A stretch of 34,454 bases of DNA from a bacterium (lineage in GTDB: Bacteria; Spirochaetota; Spirochaetia; Treponematales; Rectinemataceae): assembly GCA_021779995.1 (NCBI GenBank), contig JAJXZP010000024.1, positions 1 to 34,454 of the forward strand. Reading direction: 5' to 3'. Each line of letters starts with the position of its first letter. Within the stretch, counting starts at the first letter, position 1. Both the position numbers and the translations under genes were made by a program. Below, piece after piece: positions 14,361-22,391 of this stretch. The notes below the pieces were generated by a model that was given only the letters and a program-made list of their open reading frames with translations, did no database searches and was not told the DNA's origin.

Positions 14361-16796
14361 TCAGCCCTTTACGGGAATCCGCATCTTGTAGAAGCTCCTC
14401 CACACGAAGTAGAGGGCGGCCGCGAAGAAGACGATTCCGATGTAGGGGGCCACGTTGCGGAAGGCCACGGAGATGGAGATCTCCATCGCGAGGAGGCCGA
14501 ACAGCGTGGTGAACTTGATGATCGGGTTCATGGCCACCGAGGAGGTGTCCTTGAAGGGGTCGCCCACCGTGTCGCCGATGATGGTGGCGGCGTGGAGATC
14601 CGAGCCCTTGCCCTCGCCCTTGGCCTTGAGGGTCTTGTCGGTCTCGACGATCTTCTTGGCGTTGTCCCAGCAGCCGCCGGCGTTGGCCATGAAGACGGCC
14701 TGGAAGAGGCCGAAGACCGCGATGCCGATCAGGTAGCTCACGAAGAAGGAAATCGGTCTCAGGAGCGCCTGGTCTCCGCCGTCCATGTAGCCGGCGGGGG
14801 CCGAGAAGAAGGCGAAGCCGAGGGCGAAGGAGAAGATCGCGAGGAAGATGTTGTACATGCCCTTCTGCGCGTAGACGGTGCAGATGCGGACGACTTCCTG
14901 CGAGTCCTTGTCGCTCGCGGACTCCATCGACTTGGTGTTGAAGTTCTTCTTGATGAACTCGACCGCGCTGTACGCTCCGGTGGTCACCGCCTGCATGGAG
15001 GCTCCGGAGAACCAGTAGATGACCGCGCCGCCGGCGATGAAGCCGAGGATGGAGAAGGGGTTGAGGATGTTCAGGATCATCTCGGGCTGGATGCCGAAAG
15101 TCTTTCCGATGAGCAGGATGAGCGAGAAGATCATCGTGGTGGCTCCGACCACGGCCGTGCCGATCAGCACGGGCTTGGCGCTCGCCTTGAAGGTATTGCC
15201 CGCCCCGTCGTTCTCCTCGAGGAATTCCTTGGCCACATCGAAGTTGGGCTTGAAGTGGAACTGGTCCTCGATTTCCTTGGCGATGTTCGGGACCTGCTCG
15301 ATGCGCGACAGCTCGTAGACGGACTGGGCGTTGTCGGTGACCGGGCCGTAGGAGTCGACGGCGATGGTCACGGGGCCCATGCCGAGGAAGCCGAAGGCCA
15401 CGAGGCCGAAGGCGAAGACCGCGGGATAGACCATGATGCCGAGGATGAAGGTGCTGGCGAAATAGGCGATGCCCATGAGCAGGATGATGACGAGCCCGAT
15501 CCAGAAGGCGGAGAAGTTGCCGGAAACGAGGCCCGAGAGGATCGTCAGGGAGGCGCCGCCCTCGCGGGAGGCGGTGACGACTTCCTTCGTGTGCTTGGAC
15601 TTCACCGAGGTGAAAATCTTGGTGAACTCGGGAATCAGGGCCGCGCCGATCGTGCCGCAGCTGATGATGATCGAAAGGATGAGCCAGAGGTTGTTCGGGA
15701 GACTGCCCAGCTGCCAGTAGGTCACGCCGAAGGTCATCGCGATCGAGAGGATCGAGGAAATCCAGATGAGGTTCGAGAGCGGCCGCTCGAAGTCGAGCTT
15801 GTCCCGCTTGCCGAAGACGGCCTTGGTGATCGCCTTGTTGATGTAGTACGCGAGAACCGAGGTGACGATCATGAGGACGCGCATCACGAAGATCCAGGTG
15901 AGGAGCGTCAGCTGGTCGGCGGCCTGGCCCACGCCGAGGAGGATGAAGGTGATGAGGGCCACGCCCGTCACGCCGTAGGTCTCGAAGCCGTCGGCCGTGG
16001 GTCCGACCGAGTCGCCGGCGTTGTCGCCGGTGCAGTCGGCGATGACGCCGGGGTTGCGCGGATCGTCTTCCTCGACCTTGAAGACGATCTTCATGAGGTC
16101 CGAGCCGATGTCGGCTATCTTCGTGAAGATGCCGCCCGCGACGCGCAGCGCGCTGGCGCCGAGGGACTCGCCGATCGCGAAGCCCAGGAAGCAGTAGCCC
16201 GCGATGTTGCCGGGCACGAACATCATGATGGAGAGCATCATGATGAGTTCGATGGACACGAGCATCACGCCGATGGACATCCCCGACTGGAGGGGGATGT
16301 TGAGGACGGGTAGCGGCTTGCCCTCGAGCGAGGCGAAGGAGGTCCGGGCGTTGGCGAAGGTGTTCATGCGGATGCCGTACCAGGCGACTCCGTAGGAGCC
16401 GAGGATGCCGAGGACGGAGAAAATGAGGATCGTCACCACGTCTCCGGCCGGCTCGGCCTTGAGGAAGCCGAAGTAGCCGATCAGGCAGATGGCGATGAAG
16501 ACCCAGAGCACGATGAGGAATCTGCCCTGCTGGACGAGATAGGCCTTGCAGGTGCCGAAGATCTTCTCGCCGACCGCCTTCATCGAGTCGTGGACCTTGT
16601 AGCCCTTGACCTGGAGGAACTGGATGAGACCGAAAACGAGCCCCAGCACGCAGATGCCGAGCCCGATAAGGAGCAGAGTCCAGGGCGTGCCCGAGATCTC
16701 TGGGACTTTGAGGTCTGCCTCGCTCGCCATGAGCGGCAATCCGGTTGCAGCGATGGCGAGTATAGAGGCAACCCGCGCAAATGCGGAACGCTTCAT
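14361..16796 (-). CDS. hppA: membrane-bound proton-translocating pyrophosphatase
   Basis: 811 residues, longer than the usual 660-770, with an N-terminal signal-like segment and about 16 membrane helices expected. It hydrolyses PPi and pumps cations across the inner membrane. The PPi/Mg site is intact: DIGSDLMKIVFKVEEDDPRN, GDNAGDSVGPTADGFETYG, then CWDNAKKIVE and GDTVGDPFKDTS near the end. The segment GNTFKA has Lys where K+-independent enzymes have Lys and K+-dependent ones have Ala, so a K+-independent H+ pump is the likely type. Several motifs differ from the textbook ones, for example GDSVGPTADGFE instead of GDCAGMAADLFE, placing it in a divergent branch. AGGAGG precedes the ATG by 5 nt. 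Confidence 0.93.
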   Translation of the reverse strand: MKRSAFARVASILAIAATGLPLMASEADLKVPEISGTPWTLLLIGLGICVLGLVFGLIQFLQVKGYKVHDSMKAVGEKIFGTCKAYLVQQGRFLIVLWVFIAICLIGYFGFLKAEPAGDVVTILIFSVLGILGSYGVAWYGIRMNTFANARTSFASLEGKPLPVLNIPLQSGMSIGVMLVSIELIMMLSIMMFVPGNIAGYCFLGFAIGESLGASALRVAGGIFTKIADIGSDLMKIVFKVEEDDPRNPGVIADCTGDNAGDSVGPTADGFETYGVTGVALITFILLGVGQAADQLTLLTWIFVMRVLMIVTSVLAYYINKAITKAVFGKRDKLDFERPLSNLIWISSILSIAMTFGVTYWQLGSLPNNLWLILSIIISCGTIGAALIPEFTKIFTSVKSKHTKEVVTASREGGASLTILSGLVSGNFSAFWIGLVIILLMGIAYFASTFILGIMVYPAVFAFGLVAFGFLGMGPVTIAVDSYGPVTDNAQSVYELSRIEQVPNIAKEIEDQFHFKPNFDVAKEFLEENDGAGNTFKASAKPVLIGTAVVGATTMIFSLILLIGKTFGIQPEMILNILNPFSILGFIAGGAVIYWFSGASMQAVTTGAYSAVEFIKKNFNTKSMESASDKDSQEVVRICTVYAQKGMYNIFLAIFSFALGFAFFSAPAGYMDGGDQALLRPISFFVSYLIGIAVFGLFQAVFMANAGGCWDNAKKIVETDKTLKAKGEGKGSDLHAATIIGDTVGDPFKDTSSVAMNPIIKFTTLFGLLAMEISISVAFRNVAPYIGIVFFAAALYFVWRSFYKMRIPVKG

Positions 16797-16845
16797 CGAA
16801 ACCTCCTATGTTTATGGAGCGATGAGAATGGATAATTCCGGATCG

Positions 16846-16875
16846 ACAGTACCGCAACATCAAATCGAGTGTCAA
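16846..16875 (-). promoter_or_regulatory. candidate sigma-70 promoter of hppA
   Basis: Minus strand TTGACA (16870-16875), 18-bp spacer, TACTGT (16846-16851). The predicted leader is about 43 nt, ending in AGGAGGTTTCG before the ATG. The -10 is poor. The remainder of 16876-17068 shows no gene and no clear terminator for the upstream chemoreceptor gene. Confidence 0.5.
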
Positions 16876-17068
16876 CAATAACGGAAGGAAGGTGCGCGGC
16901 CCTGCGGTGACCGAGGGGGAATTCGCCCCGCGCGAAGGCCGCGACCAGGGACAAGATGCGCGATCCCTTGTGGCGCCGGCCTGGGACCGCGGGGATATGG
17001 TCGGACCGCGTGCGGACGGAACTCACCCGTCGCGCACGCGCATCGCACGGCACGAAAGAGCTGCCGGC

Positions 17069-19195
17069 TCAGAACTCCTCGAAGTCGGCATCGACCTCGC
17101 CGCGTTGCGGCTCCTCGAGCCTGGGCGTGATTCCCCGTGCGCGCTCGGGCGTTCTCTGCACCTTGGATTGTGAAGGAGCGCGCGAACCCGCTCGGACGGT
17201 CTCATCCCGTCGAATATGCGAAATTTCGATTCTCTTCCGAGGCGCGGCGATCGACTCGCGCGCAGGGGACGCAGGAGGAAGGTCGCGATCGATGGTGAAA
17301 AATTCCAAAGAGTCCTGCATCTGCTCGGCCTGGCCGTTGAATTCCTCCGCGGTGGAGGCCAGTTCCTCGGAGGCGGAGGCGTTCTGCTGGATGGATTGGT
17401 CGAGCTGGAGGATGGCCTTGCTGATCTGCTCGGCCCCGTTCTTCTGCTCGGCGCTTCCCATGGCGATTTCCTGGACGAGGTCGGCGGTCTTCCTGATCTC
17501 GGGCACGATCAGCAGGAGGAGGGAGCCGGCCTTCTCCGCGATCTCGACGCTCGTCTTGGCCAGCTCGCTGATCTCTCCCGCAGCGACCCGCGAGCGCTCG
17601 GCCAGCTTGCGGACCTCGGAGGCGACGACCGCGAAGCCGCGCCCCTGCTCGCCCGCCCGGGCGGCCTCGATGGCCGCATTGAGCGCCAATAGGTTGGTCT
17701 GGCGGGCTATCTCTTCGATGATGGAAACCTTGCTCGCGATCTCCTTCATGGCCTGCACCGTCTGCGATACGGCCTGGCTGCCTTCCTGGGCGCCCTGGGC
17801 CGCCTTGACGGATATCTGTCCCGTCTGCAGCGCGTTGTCGGCGTTCTGGCTGATGTTCGCGCTCATTTCCTCGATCGAGGACGAGAGTTCCTCGGCGGCG
17901 GCCGCCTGCTCCGAGGCGCCCTGGGAGAGCTGCTGGGTCGTGGCGCTGATCTGCTGGCTGCCGGAGGAGACGTTGGCGGCGGCGTTCTGGATGCTCGCGA
18001 CGATCTCGCGCAGGTGGGTCGCCATGCTCGCGAAACCAGCGGCGAGCTTGCCGATGGAATCGCCGCGGGCCAGGTAGGCCGCGTCGATCTCCTCGGTGAG
18101 ATTCCCCTCGGCGATCTCGCCCAGGCTTTCCACCATGGCCATCAGGACGGTGTTGTCGGTGATGATCTCGAAGCCGCCGGAGGGCTTGCCCTGCTGATCG
18201 AAGAGCGCGCCGCAGCTCGCGCGCACGGGAATCACGGAGCCGTCCCGCCGCCTGGCCGTCGTCTCGGCGACGATCGTCGTGCCCGAGCGGATGCAGTTCT
18301 TGATCGTGCAGTCCGCGGTGCCGCAGACGGGAGTCCGGCAGATTTCGGCGCAGGTCATCTTGCCCACGACCTCGGCGCGGCTGTAGCCGAGGATGCCGAG
18401 GGCCGCGTCGTTGATGCTCTGGATGACGAGATCGAGGTCGGTGCGGAACGCGGCGTCCGCCATGTTGGCGAGGAAGCCCTCGTCGAGCCTGTCGATGGAC
18501 GAGAGCACCTCGAAGCCGCCCGTGACCTTCCCGGACTCGTCGGCGAGATAGCCGCAGCACGCCCGCACGGGAATCATCGCGTTGTCCTTGCCCCTCGCCA
18601 CGGTGGTGACGACCACGGTGGATTTCTCCTTCATGGCTCTCTTGATGGTGCAGGCCGAGCTGCCGCAGGCCGGGGTGCGGCACAGCTCGGCGCAGGTCAT
18701 CTTGCCGACCACTTCCTCGCGCGCGTATCCGAGGGCCCGGAGGGCGGCGGCATTGATGTTCTGCACGACGAGATCGCGATCCGTCCTGAAGGCCCCGTCC
18801 GCGAGATTGCCGAGGAAGCTGTCGTCCGCGTGACGGAGATCGGAGAGGGTCGCCCAGAAACCTATGGCGCGGCCCCTGGAGTCGAAGATTGCGTTGCCGT
18901 GGACCTTGAGGGGAACGAGCTCCCCGCCGCGCTTCTCGGCGATCATGCTATCGCCGACGGCCCCGCGAACCTCGACGCTGGCTTTCATGACGCAGCGCTC
19001 GGTGCCGCAGAGAGGAGTCCTGCAGAGTTCGGCGCAGGTCTTCTTGTCCACGACCTCCGAGGCCGCGTAGCCGAAAGCCTCGAGCGCCTGGTTGTTGATG
19101 TACCGGATCACGAACCGTTCATCCGTCAGGAAAAGGGGTTCCGCGTGACCATCCAAAAACGGCCTCGCAGATTTGATGAGAGCTTTTACATTCAT
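17069..19195 (-). CDS. soluble methyl-accepting chemotaxis protein with three Cys-motif PAS domains
   Basis: 708 residues from the ATG at 19195, which follows AGGAGG; the track's longer start (19291) is unlikely. There is no membrane segment, so it is a cytoplasmic receptor. Three PAS repeats (about 10-120, 125-235, 240-350) each carry the same Cys array C-x3-C-x4-C-x4-C: residues 54/58/63/68, 168/172/177/182 and 282/286/291/296, each within a segment like [11 protein letters not shown]. A HAMP-like stretch (350-400) precedes the signalling coiled coil, with the conserved tip [20 protein letters not shown] (494-513). A basic, Pro-rich tail of about 70 residues ends in DFEEF, which fits the aromatic-xx-aromatic form of CheR-docking pentapeptides. 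The sensed signal is unknown; metal, redox or cluster binding by the Cys arrays is inferred. Confidence 0.92.
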   Translation of the reverse strand: MNVKALIKSARPFLDGHAEPLFLTDERFVIRYINNQALEAFGYAASEVVDKKTCAELCRTPLCGTERCVMKASVEVRGAVGDSMIAEKRGGELVPLKVHGNAIFDSRGRAIGFWATLSDLRHADDSFLGNLADGAFRTDRDLVVQNINAAALRALGYAREEVVGKMTCAELCRTPACGSSACTIKRAMKEKSTVVVTTVARGKDNAMIPVRACCGYLADESGKVTGGFEVLSSIDRLDEGFLANMADAAFRTDLDLVIQSINDAALGILGYSRAEVVGKMTCAEICRTPVCGTADCTIKNCIRSGTTIVAETTARRRDGSVIPVRASCGALFDQQGKPSGGFEIITDNTVLMAMVESLGEIAEGNLTEEIDAAYLARGDSIGKLAAGFASMATHLREIVASIQNAAANVSSGSQQISATTQQLSQGASEQAAAAEELSSSIEEMSANISQNADNALQTGQISVKAAQGAQEGSQAVSQTVQAMKEIASKVSIIEEIARQTNLLALNAAIEAARAGEQGRGFAVVASEVRKLAERSRVAAGEISELAKTSVEIAEKAGSLLLLIVPEIRKTADLVQEIAMGSAEQKNGAEQISKAILQLDQSIQQNASASEELASTAEEFNGQAEQMQDSLEFFTIDRDLPPASPARESIAAPRKRIEISHIRRDETVRAGSRAPSQSKVQRTPERARGITPRLEEPQRGEVDADFEEF

Positions 19196-19291
19196 GTCGT
19201 TCCTCCTGCGCCGGCAGGAACCTCTGGGAGGAAAGATTTTTCTTTTCGCGACAGAAGCGCCGCCGAACACCGAAAAGATCAAGCGCAACAA

Positions 19292-19299
19292 TTATCGGC
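19292..19299 (-). promoter_or_regulatory. FliA (sigma-28)-type -10 element upstream of chemoreceptor
   Basis: The minus strand reads GCCGATAA, the exact enterobacterial FliA -10 consensus, about 97 nt upstream of the receptor ATG. No good TAAA-type -35 is seen at the expected distance, so the call rests on the -10 and on the gene's role. Confidence 0.4.
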
Positions 19300-19340
19300 A
19301 GCTCAAACCGTTGTGCAGCCGGAGCGGGAAGATGATTGTC

Positions 19341-19388
19341 GTGTCGCTTTGCGACACTCCGGCAAAACACGGACGCGTTTTGCCGGAG
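19341..19388 (-). terminator. tandem hairpins after uxaE
   Basis: CTCCGGCAAAAC / GTTTTGCCGGAG (19357-19368, 19377-19388; 12-bp perfect stem, 8-nt loop) lies 18 nt after the uxaE stop. It is followed on the minus strand by GTGTCGC-AAA-GCGACAC (19341-19357). No U-run follows, so they are probably terminator or 3'-end processing hairpins of the larA-uxaE transcript, ahead of the chemoreceptor promoter. Confidence 0.55.
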
Positions 19389-19406
19389 CCGCCTTAGATC
19401 TAGAAG

Positions 19407-20672
19407 CTATTTTACACCGCCCCCCGGGGAAGTCAATGCCGAGAATAAAGGCTTAATATGTCGCTCGAGGATGTTCGTCCTCACTTCGCCCGCGATGACA
19501 TCCTCGTGGCGGTCGAGGGCGTCGAGGTAGCGTTTTCCCATATCGCCCGCCACCTTGAAGGCGACGTGGAAAAACTGGCGCAGATTCCTGTCGAAGCCGG
19601 CCGCGTGGCGGACGGCGCCCGCAAGACGCTTCCCTTCCCAGCCCGCGAGTTCGGAGGGCGGAGGCAGCGCGGCGCGATCGATGTCGACCACCGTGGCATA
19701 GGGCGCCACGAGTTCGTCGAATCTCGGGTAGGCCTGGGCGTACAGCTCCTTGGCGAAGGCCAGGCCTTCGCCCCCGGCCTCGGCGAGGCCGATGATTTCC
19801 TCGAGCCACGTGGTGCCGGCGGTCTTGAGGTGAAGTCCGGCGCCGCGCCTGGCGATGACCCGGGCGATGGGAGCGTAGAGCGAGAACTTGTCGCTGCCCG
19901 AATGGACCGAGAGCTTCAGGTCGCGGGGAAGCCCGAACTCGGCGGCCGCGAAGGTGGCGACGCAGACAAGACGGTCGAACTCCTCCTCGAAGCGCGCGAC
20001 GTCGCCCACGTAATCGACTCCCTTGTTGAACCTGCCGGGGAACTTCGGGGCGATGGTGGAGGCGCGCACGCCTTCCTCGGCGAGGGCTGCGATGATGAAG
20101 AACAGCTCGAGGGGAGTCTGCGGCGTATCGGTCTCGTCCATCGAGACTTCGGCGATGAAAGCGTCGGCGCCCTTCGATTCGAGCACGCGTCGGTAGACTT
20201 TGCCCGCCTCGCGGGCGGCGAGCAGGTAGCGGGCGGCTATCGCCTCGATCTCGCCTGACTTCGGGCGAAGGACGCCTGCCAGCCCCGGCACCGCGACGCC
20301 GTCGCGGTATCGCGACATCCTGCGCGCGAAGGCGGCGAGATCCTCGGCGGACGCCGTTTTCCCGATGAAATCGGCTACGTCGATCGTGAAGAAATCGCAG
20401 GGCCCGAGGAAGCTCTCCACCGTGGCGAGCCCGACGTGGTCGGCGTCGACGTAGTAGGATCCTTTCCAGCCGAGCGCGCGCACGGCGTCGTCGGCCTCGA
20501 TGCGCGCGTCGGCGGGCGAGGTGCCGATGAGACGGTGCTCGCGGAAGGACTTGTTCCAGACCGGGGTGATATCCATTCCCCCGGCCCTGGCCTCGACGAA
20601 GGCCGAGAGCTGCGCCCGGCCCTGCCGGCCGAATCTGTCGCCTATGCCCATGCTGTACTTTTCGAGGTTCAT
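19407..20672 (-). CDS. uxaE: tagaturonate epimerase family protein
   Basis: 421 residues. The sequence YSMGIGDRFGRQGRAQL, DITPVWNKSFREHRLIGTSP, YYVDADHVGLATVE and CDFFTIDVADFIGK is characteristic of the UxaE family, which interconverts D-tagaturonate and D-fructuronate and so joins galacturonate to glucuronate breakdown. Likely metal or substrate residues lie in DADH, DETDTP and SVHSGSDKFSLY, the last resembling metal sites in TIM-barrel sugar epimerases. AGGAGA precedes the ATG. It follows the LarA homologue by 43 nt on the same strand and is divergent from the operon carrying uxaC, so both arms probably serve hexuronate use. Slightly shorter than some relatives, but no domain appears missing. 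Confidence 0.88.
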   Translation of the reverse strand: MNLEKYSMGIGDRFGRQGRAQLSAFVEARAGGMDITPVWNKSFREHRLIGTSPADARIEADDAVRALGWKGSYYVDADHVGLATVESFLGPCDFFTIDVADFIGKTASAEDLAAFARRMSRYRDGVAVPGLAGVLRPKSGEIEAIAARYLLAAREAGKVYRRVLESKGADAFIAEVSMDETDTPQTPLELFFIIAALAEEGVRASTIAPKFPGRFNKGVDYVGDVARFEEEFDRLVCVATFAAAEFGLPRDLKLSVHSGSDKFSLYAPIARVIARRGAGLHLKTAGTTWLEEIIGLAEAGGEGLAFAKELYAQAYPRFDELVAPYATVVDIDRAALPPPSELAGWEGKRLAGAVRHAAGFDRNLRQFFHVAFKVAGDMGKRYLDALDRHEDVIAGEVRTNILERHIKPLFSALTSPGGGVK

Positions 20673-20715
20673 GCTCGGACTCTCCTTCCTTGTGATTCAG
20701 GCTGCGCTCGCGCGC

Positions 20716-22035
20716 TCAGTCCGGAAGCGGCTCGGCAGTCCAGAGTCCCGCCGCCGGATTCGAGATGAAAAACACTCTCTCCCCGTCCTCCATGACATTC
20801 CATCCGGGCGAGAGGCGATCGGGATCGTAGCGAGCCGCCGTCTCGGCCAGAGCGGCCCAGCGATAGCCCACCGATTCCATCTCCGCGCGCCCGAGATGGC
20901 CCGGACAATAGGTTATGGAGAAGCGGCCCTCCGATGAGCCGTGGATGAGGTGGGCGGCGGCGGAGAGATTGTCGGCGAGCTCGGGGTCCTTCCCCACGGC
21001 CCGGAGCGTGGCCTCGGTGCCGCGGTAGCCCCATTTGCGGATAAGCGCGTCGATGGTCGCGTCCTCGCCGAAGCGGGACAGCCCCGGGGCGAGGACGAGC
21101 AGTTCGCCCCCGTCGGCCAGGACCATCCGCGTGCGGTAGACGCTCTTGTTGCCGAGCCAGGTCGAGCGGAACTCGCGTTCGGGCAGGAGGACGATCGCCT
21201 TCTTCACCCGTTCTCCGACGCAGTGCACGTTGAGCGCTCTCGACAGCCTGGCCGCCTCCTCGAAGGGTTCGCGCCCCCGGCCCACGAAGAGGCCGCGGAG
21301 GGCGTCGTCGCCGCAGTCGGGGCTTGCCGCGGCCGTCTCGTCCGAGCAGCCCCGGTCGACCGGGCCCACGACCGTCTGGGCGTAGAGCACGGGCAGCGAG
21401 GAGGCGAACTCGCGCGAGGCGTAGTCGAAGAGTTCGCGCACGGGCGTGTCGGTCCGGCCCATCATGCGCTCCATCCCGTAGACCGCGCCCAGATAGTGGC
21501 TGCGGTGGATGGCTTCGCTGCCTCCCGTGCCGACGAACAGGTTCTTGGCGTGGTTGGCCATGCCCGCGACCTCGTGCGGCACGACCTGGCCGATCGAGAC
21601 GATGAGGTCGTGGCGGCCCTCGACGATGAGCCTGTTGAGCTGGGCGGGCCACGAGAAATCGAGCCGGCCCTCGGAGAGTTCCCGGACGCGGCCGCTCGGC
21701 ACTTCCCCGATCTGCACGACATCACGGCGCCAGTCATGCTCGCGGAAGAGCTTGTGCGGGACGCCCGGATAGTATTCGTCGAGTTCGGCAGAGGTCATGG
21801 GCACGTGGGTTCCGAGAGCGGGCATGACATCGACGAGGGCTTCTCCGTAGTATTCGTACAGAAGCCGCAGGATGAGTCCCGAGCGCGAGCGCGAGCGCGT
21901 GCCGTCGGGAGGCAGGGCCAGGACGCGGTGGCGCGGACCCTCAGCCTCGAGGGCCTCGAAAAGGCAGGCCGCGACCGCCTCCGCCCGAATTCCCTCCCCC
22001 CGAGTCGGATCTATAATGGAATGAACCACCTTCAT
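20716..22035 (-). CDS. LarA-domain (DUF2088) nickel-dependent racemase/epimerase homologue
   Basis: 439 residues. It resembles lactate racemase LarA, which uses a nickel pincer nucleotide bound covalently to Lys. Candidate cofactor residues are conserved: H77 in GTHVPMT, H154 in VVPHEVAG, K164 in NHAKNLFVG and H177/H180 in IHRSHY. These probably correspond to LarA H108, H174, K184 and H200, judged by eye. Family members act on 2-hydroxy acids, including aldonates, so with uxaE as partner a sugar acid is a likelier substrate than lactate. AAGGAG lies only 1 nt from the listed ATG but 7 nt from GTG at 22029, so the GTG may be the true start. No LarB, LarC or LarE homologue for cofactor synthesis is in the window. 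Confidence 0.82.
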   Translation of the reverse strand: MKVVHSIIDPTRGEGIRAEAVAACLFEALEAEGPRHRVLALPPDGTRSRSRSGLILRLLYEYYGEALVDVMPALGTHVPMTSAELDEYYPGVPHKLFREHDWRRDVVQIGEVPSGRVRELSEGRLDFSWPAQLNRLIVEGRHDLIVSIGQVVPHEVAGMANHAKNLFVGTGGSEAIHRSHYLGAVYGMERMMGRTDTPVRELFDYASREFASSLPVLYAQTVVGPVDRGCSDETAAASPDCGDDALRGLFVGRGREPFEEAARLSRALNVHCVGERVKKAIVLLPEREFRSTWLGNKSVYRTRMVLADGGELLVLAPGLSRFGEDATIDALIRKWGYRGTEATLRAVGKDPELADNLSAAAHLIHGSSEGRFSITYCPGHLGRAEMESVGYRWAALAETAARYDPDRLSPGWNVMEDGERVFFISNPAAGLWTAEPLPD

Positions 22036-22096
22036 TCTCCTTAACGTGCGCTGATAAGAGAATTACTTATTGTTACGGAAAAAGAAATAATACGGA

Positions 22097-22125
22097 ATAG
22101 TAACCCAGGAGTGAATTTCTGTCAA
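22097..22125 (-). promoter_or_regulatory. sigma-70 promoter of larA homologue-uxaE
   Basis: Minus strand TTGACA (22120-22125), 17-bp spacer, TACTAT (22097-22102). The start is near 22090, with an AT-rich leader of about 55 nt. CGAAG-N6-CTTCG (22126-22141) directly abuts the -35 and could be an operator arm. Confidence 0.78.
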
Positions 22126-22156
22126 CGAAGTTTGTGCTTCGAAGGGGGGAGCCTCG

Positions 22157-22180
22157 CGCAAAACGCAGGGGCATTTTGCG
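22157..22180. promoter_or_regulatory. inverted repeat between divergent hexuronate promoters
   Basis: CGCAAAA (22157-22163) and TTTTGCG (22174-22180) flank CGCAGGGGCA. It is a candidate operator in the 356-nt divergent region, perhaps for the DeoR-family regulator encoded downstream, although nothing in the sequence fixes the partner. Confidence 0.4.
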
Positions 22181-22309
22181 GGACTTTCCCGAATCAGGGA
22201 GATTCACGCAGGTTTTTGCAGAAAAATGAGCTGGGATGCGGCCATTTCGATGCGACTGTTTCAATTGAGCCCCCGGTAAATTAATTGCTCCTCGATGCAA
22301 AGAAAAAAT

Positions 22310-22338
22310 TTGACAGGTTCAAAAACCAGTCCTATACT
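22310..22338 (+). promoter_or_regulatory. sigma-70 promoter of the hexuronate ABC/catabolic operon
   Basis: TTGACA (22310-22315), 17-bp spacer, TATACT (22333-22338): one of the closest consensus matches in the window. Transcription should start near 22345, leaving a 47-nt leader with CTTTCG/CGAAAG arms and an AGGAGG ribosome site. The strength implies control by repression. Confidence 0.85.
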
Positions 22339-22391
22339 GTCGCATGCTTTCGGATGATTTCACTATTCGAAAGACTATACAGGAGGCGTCA

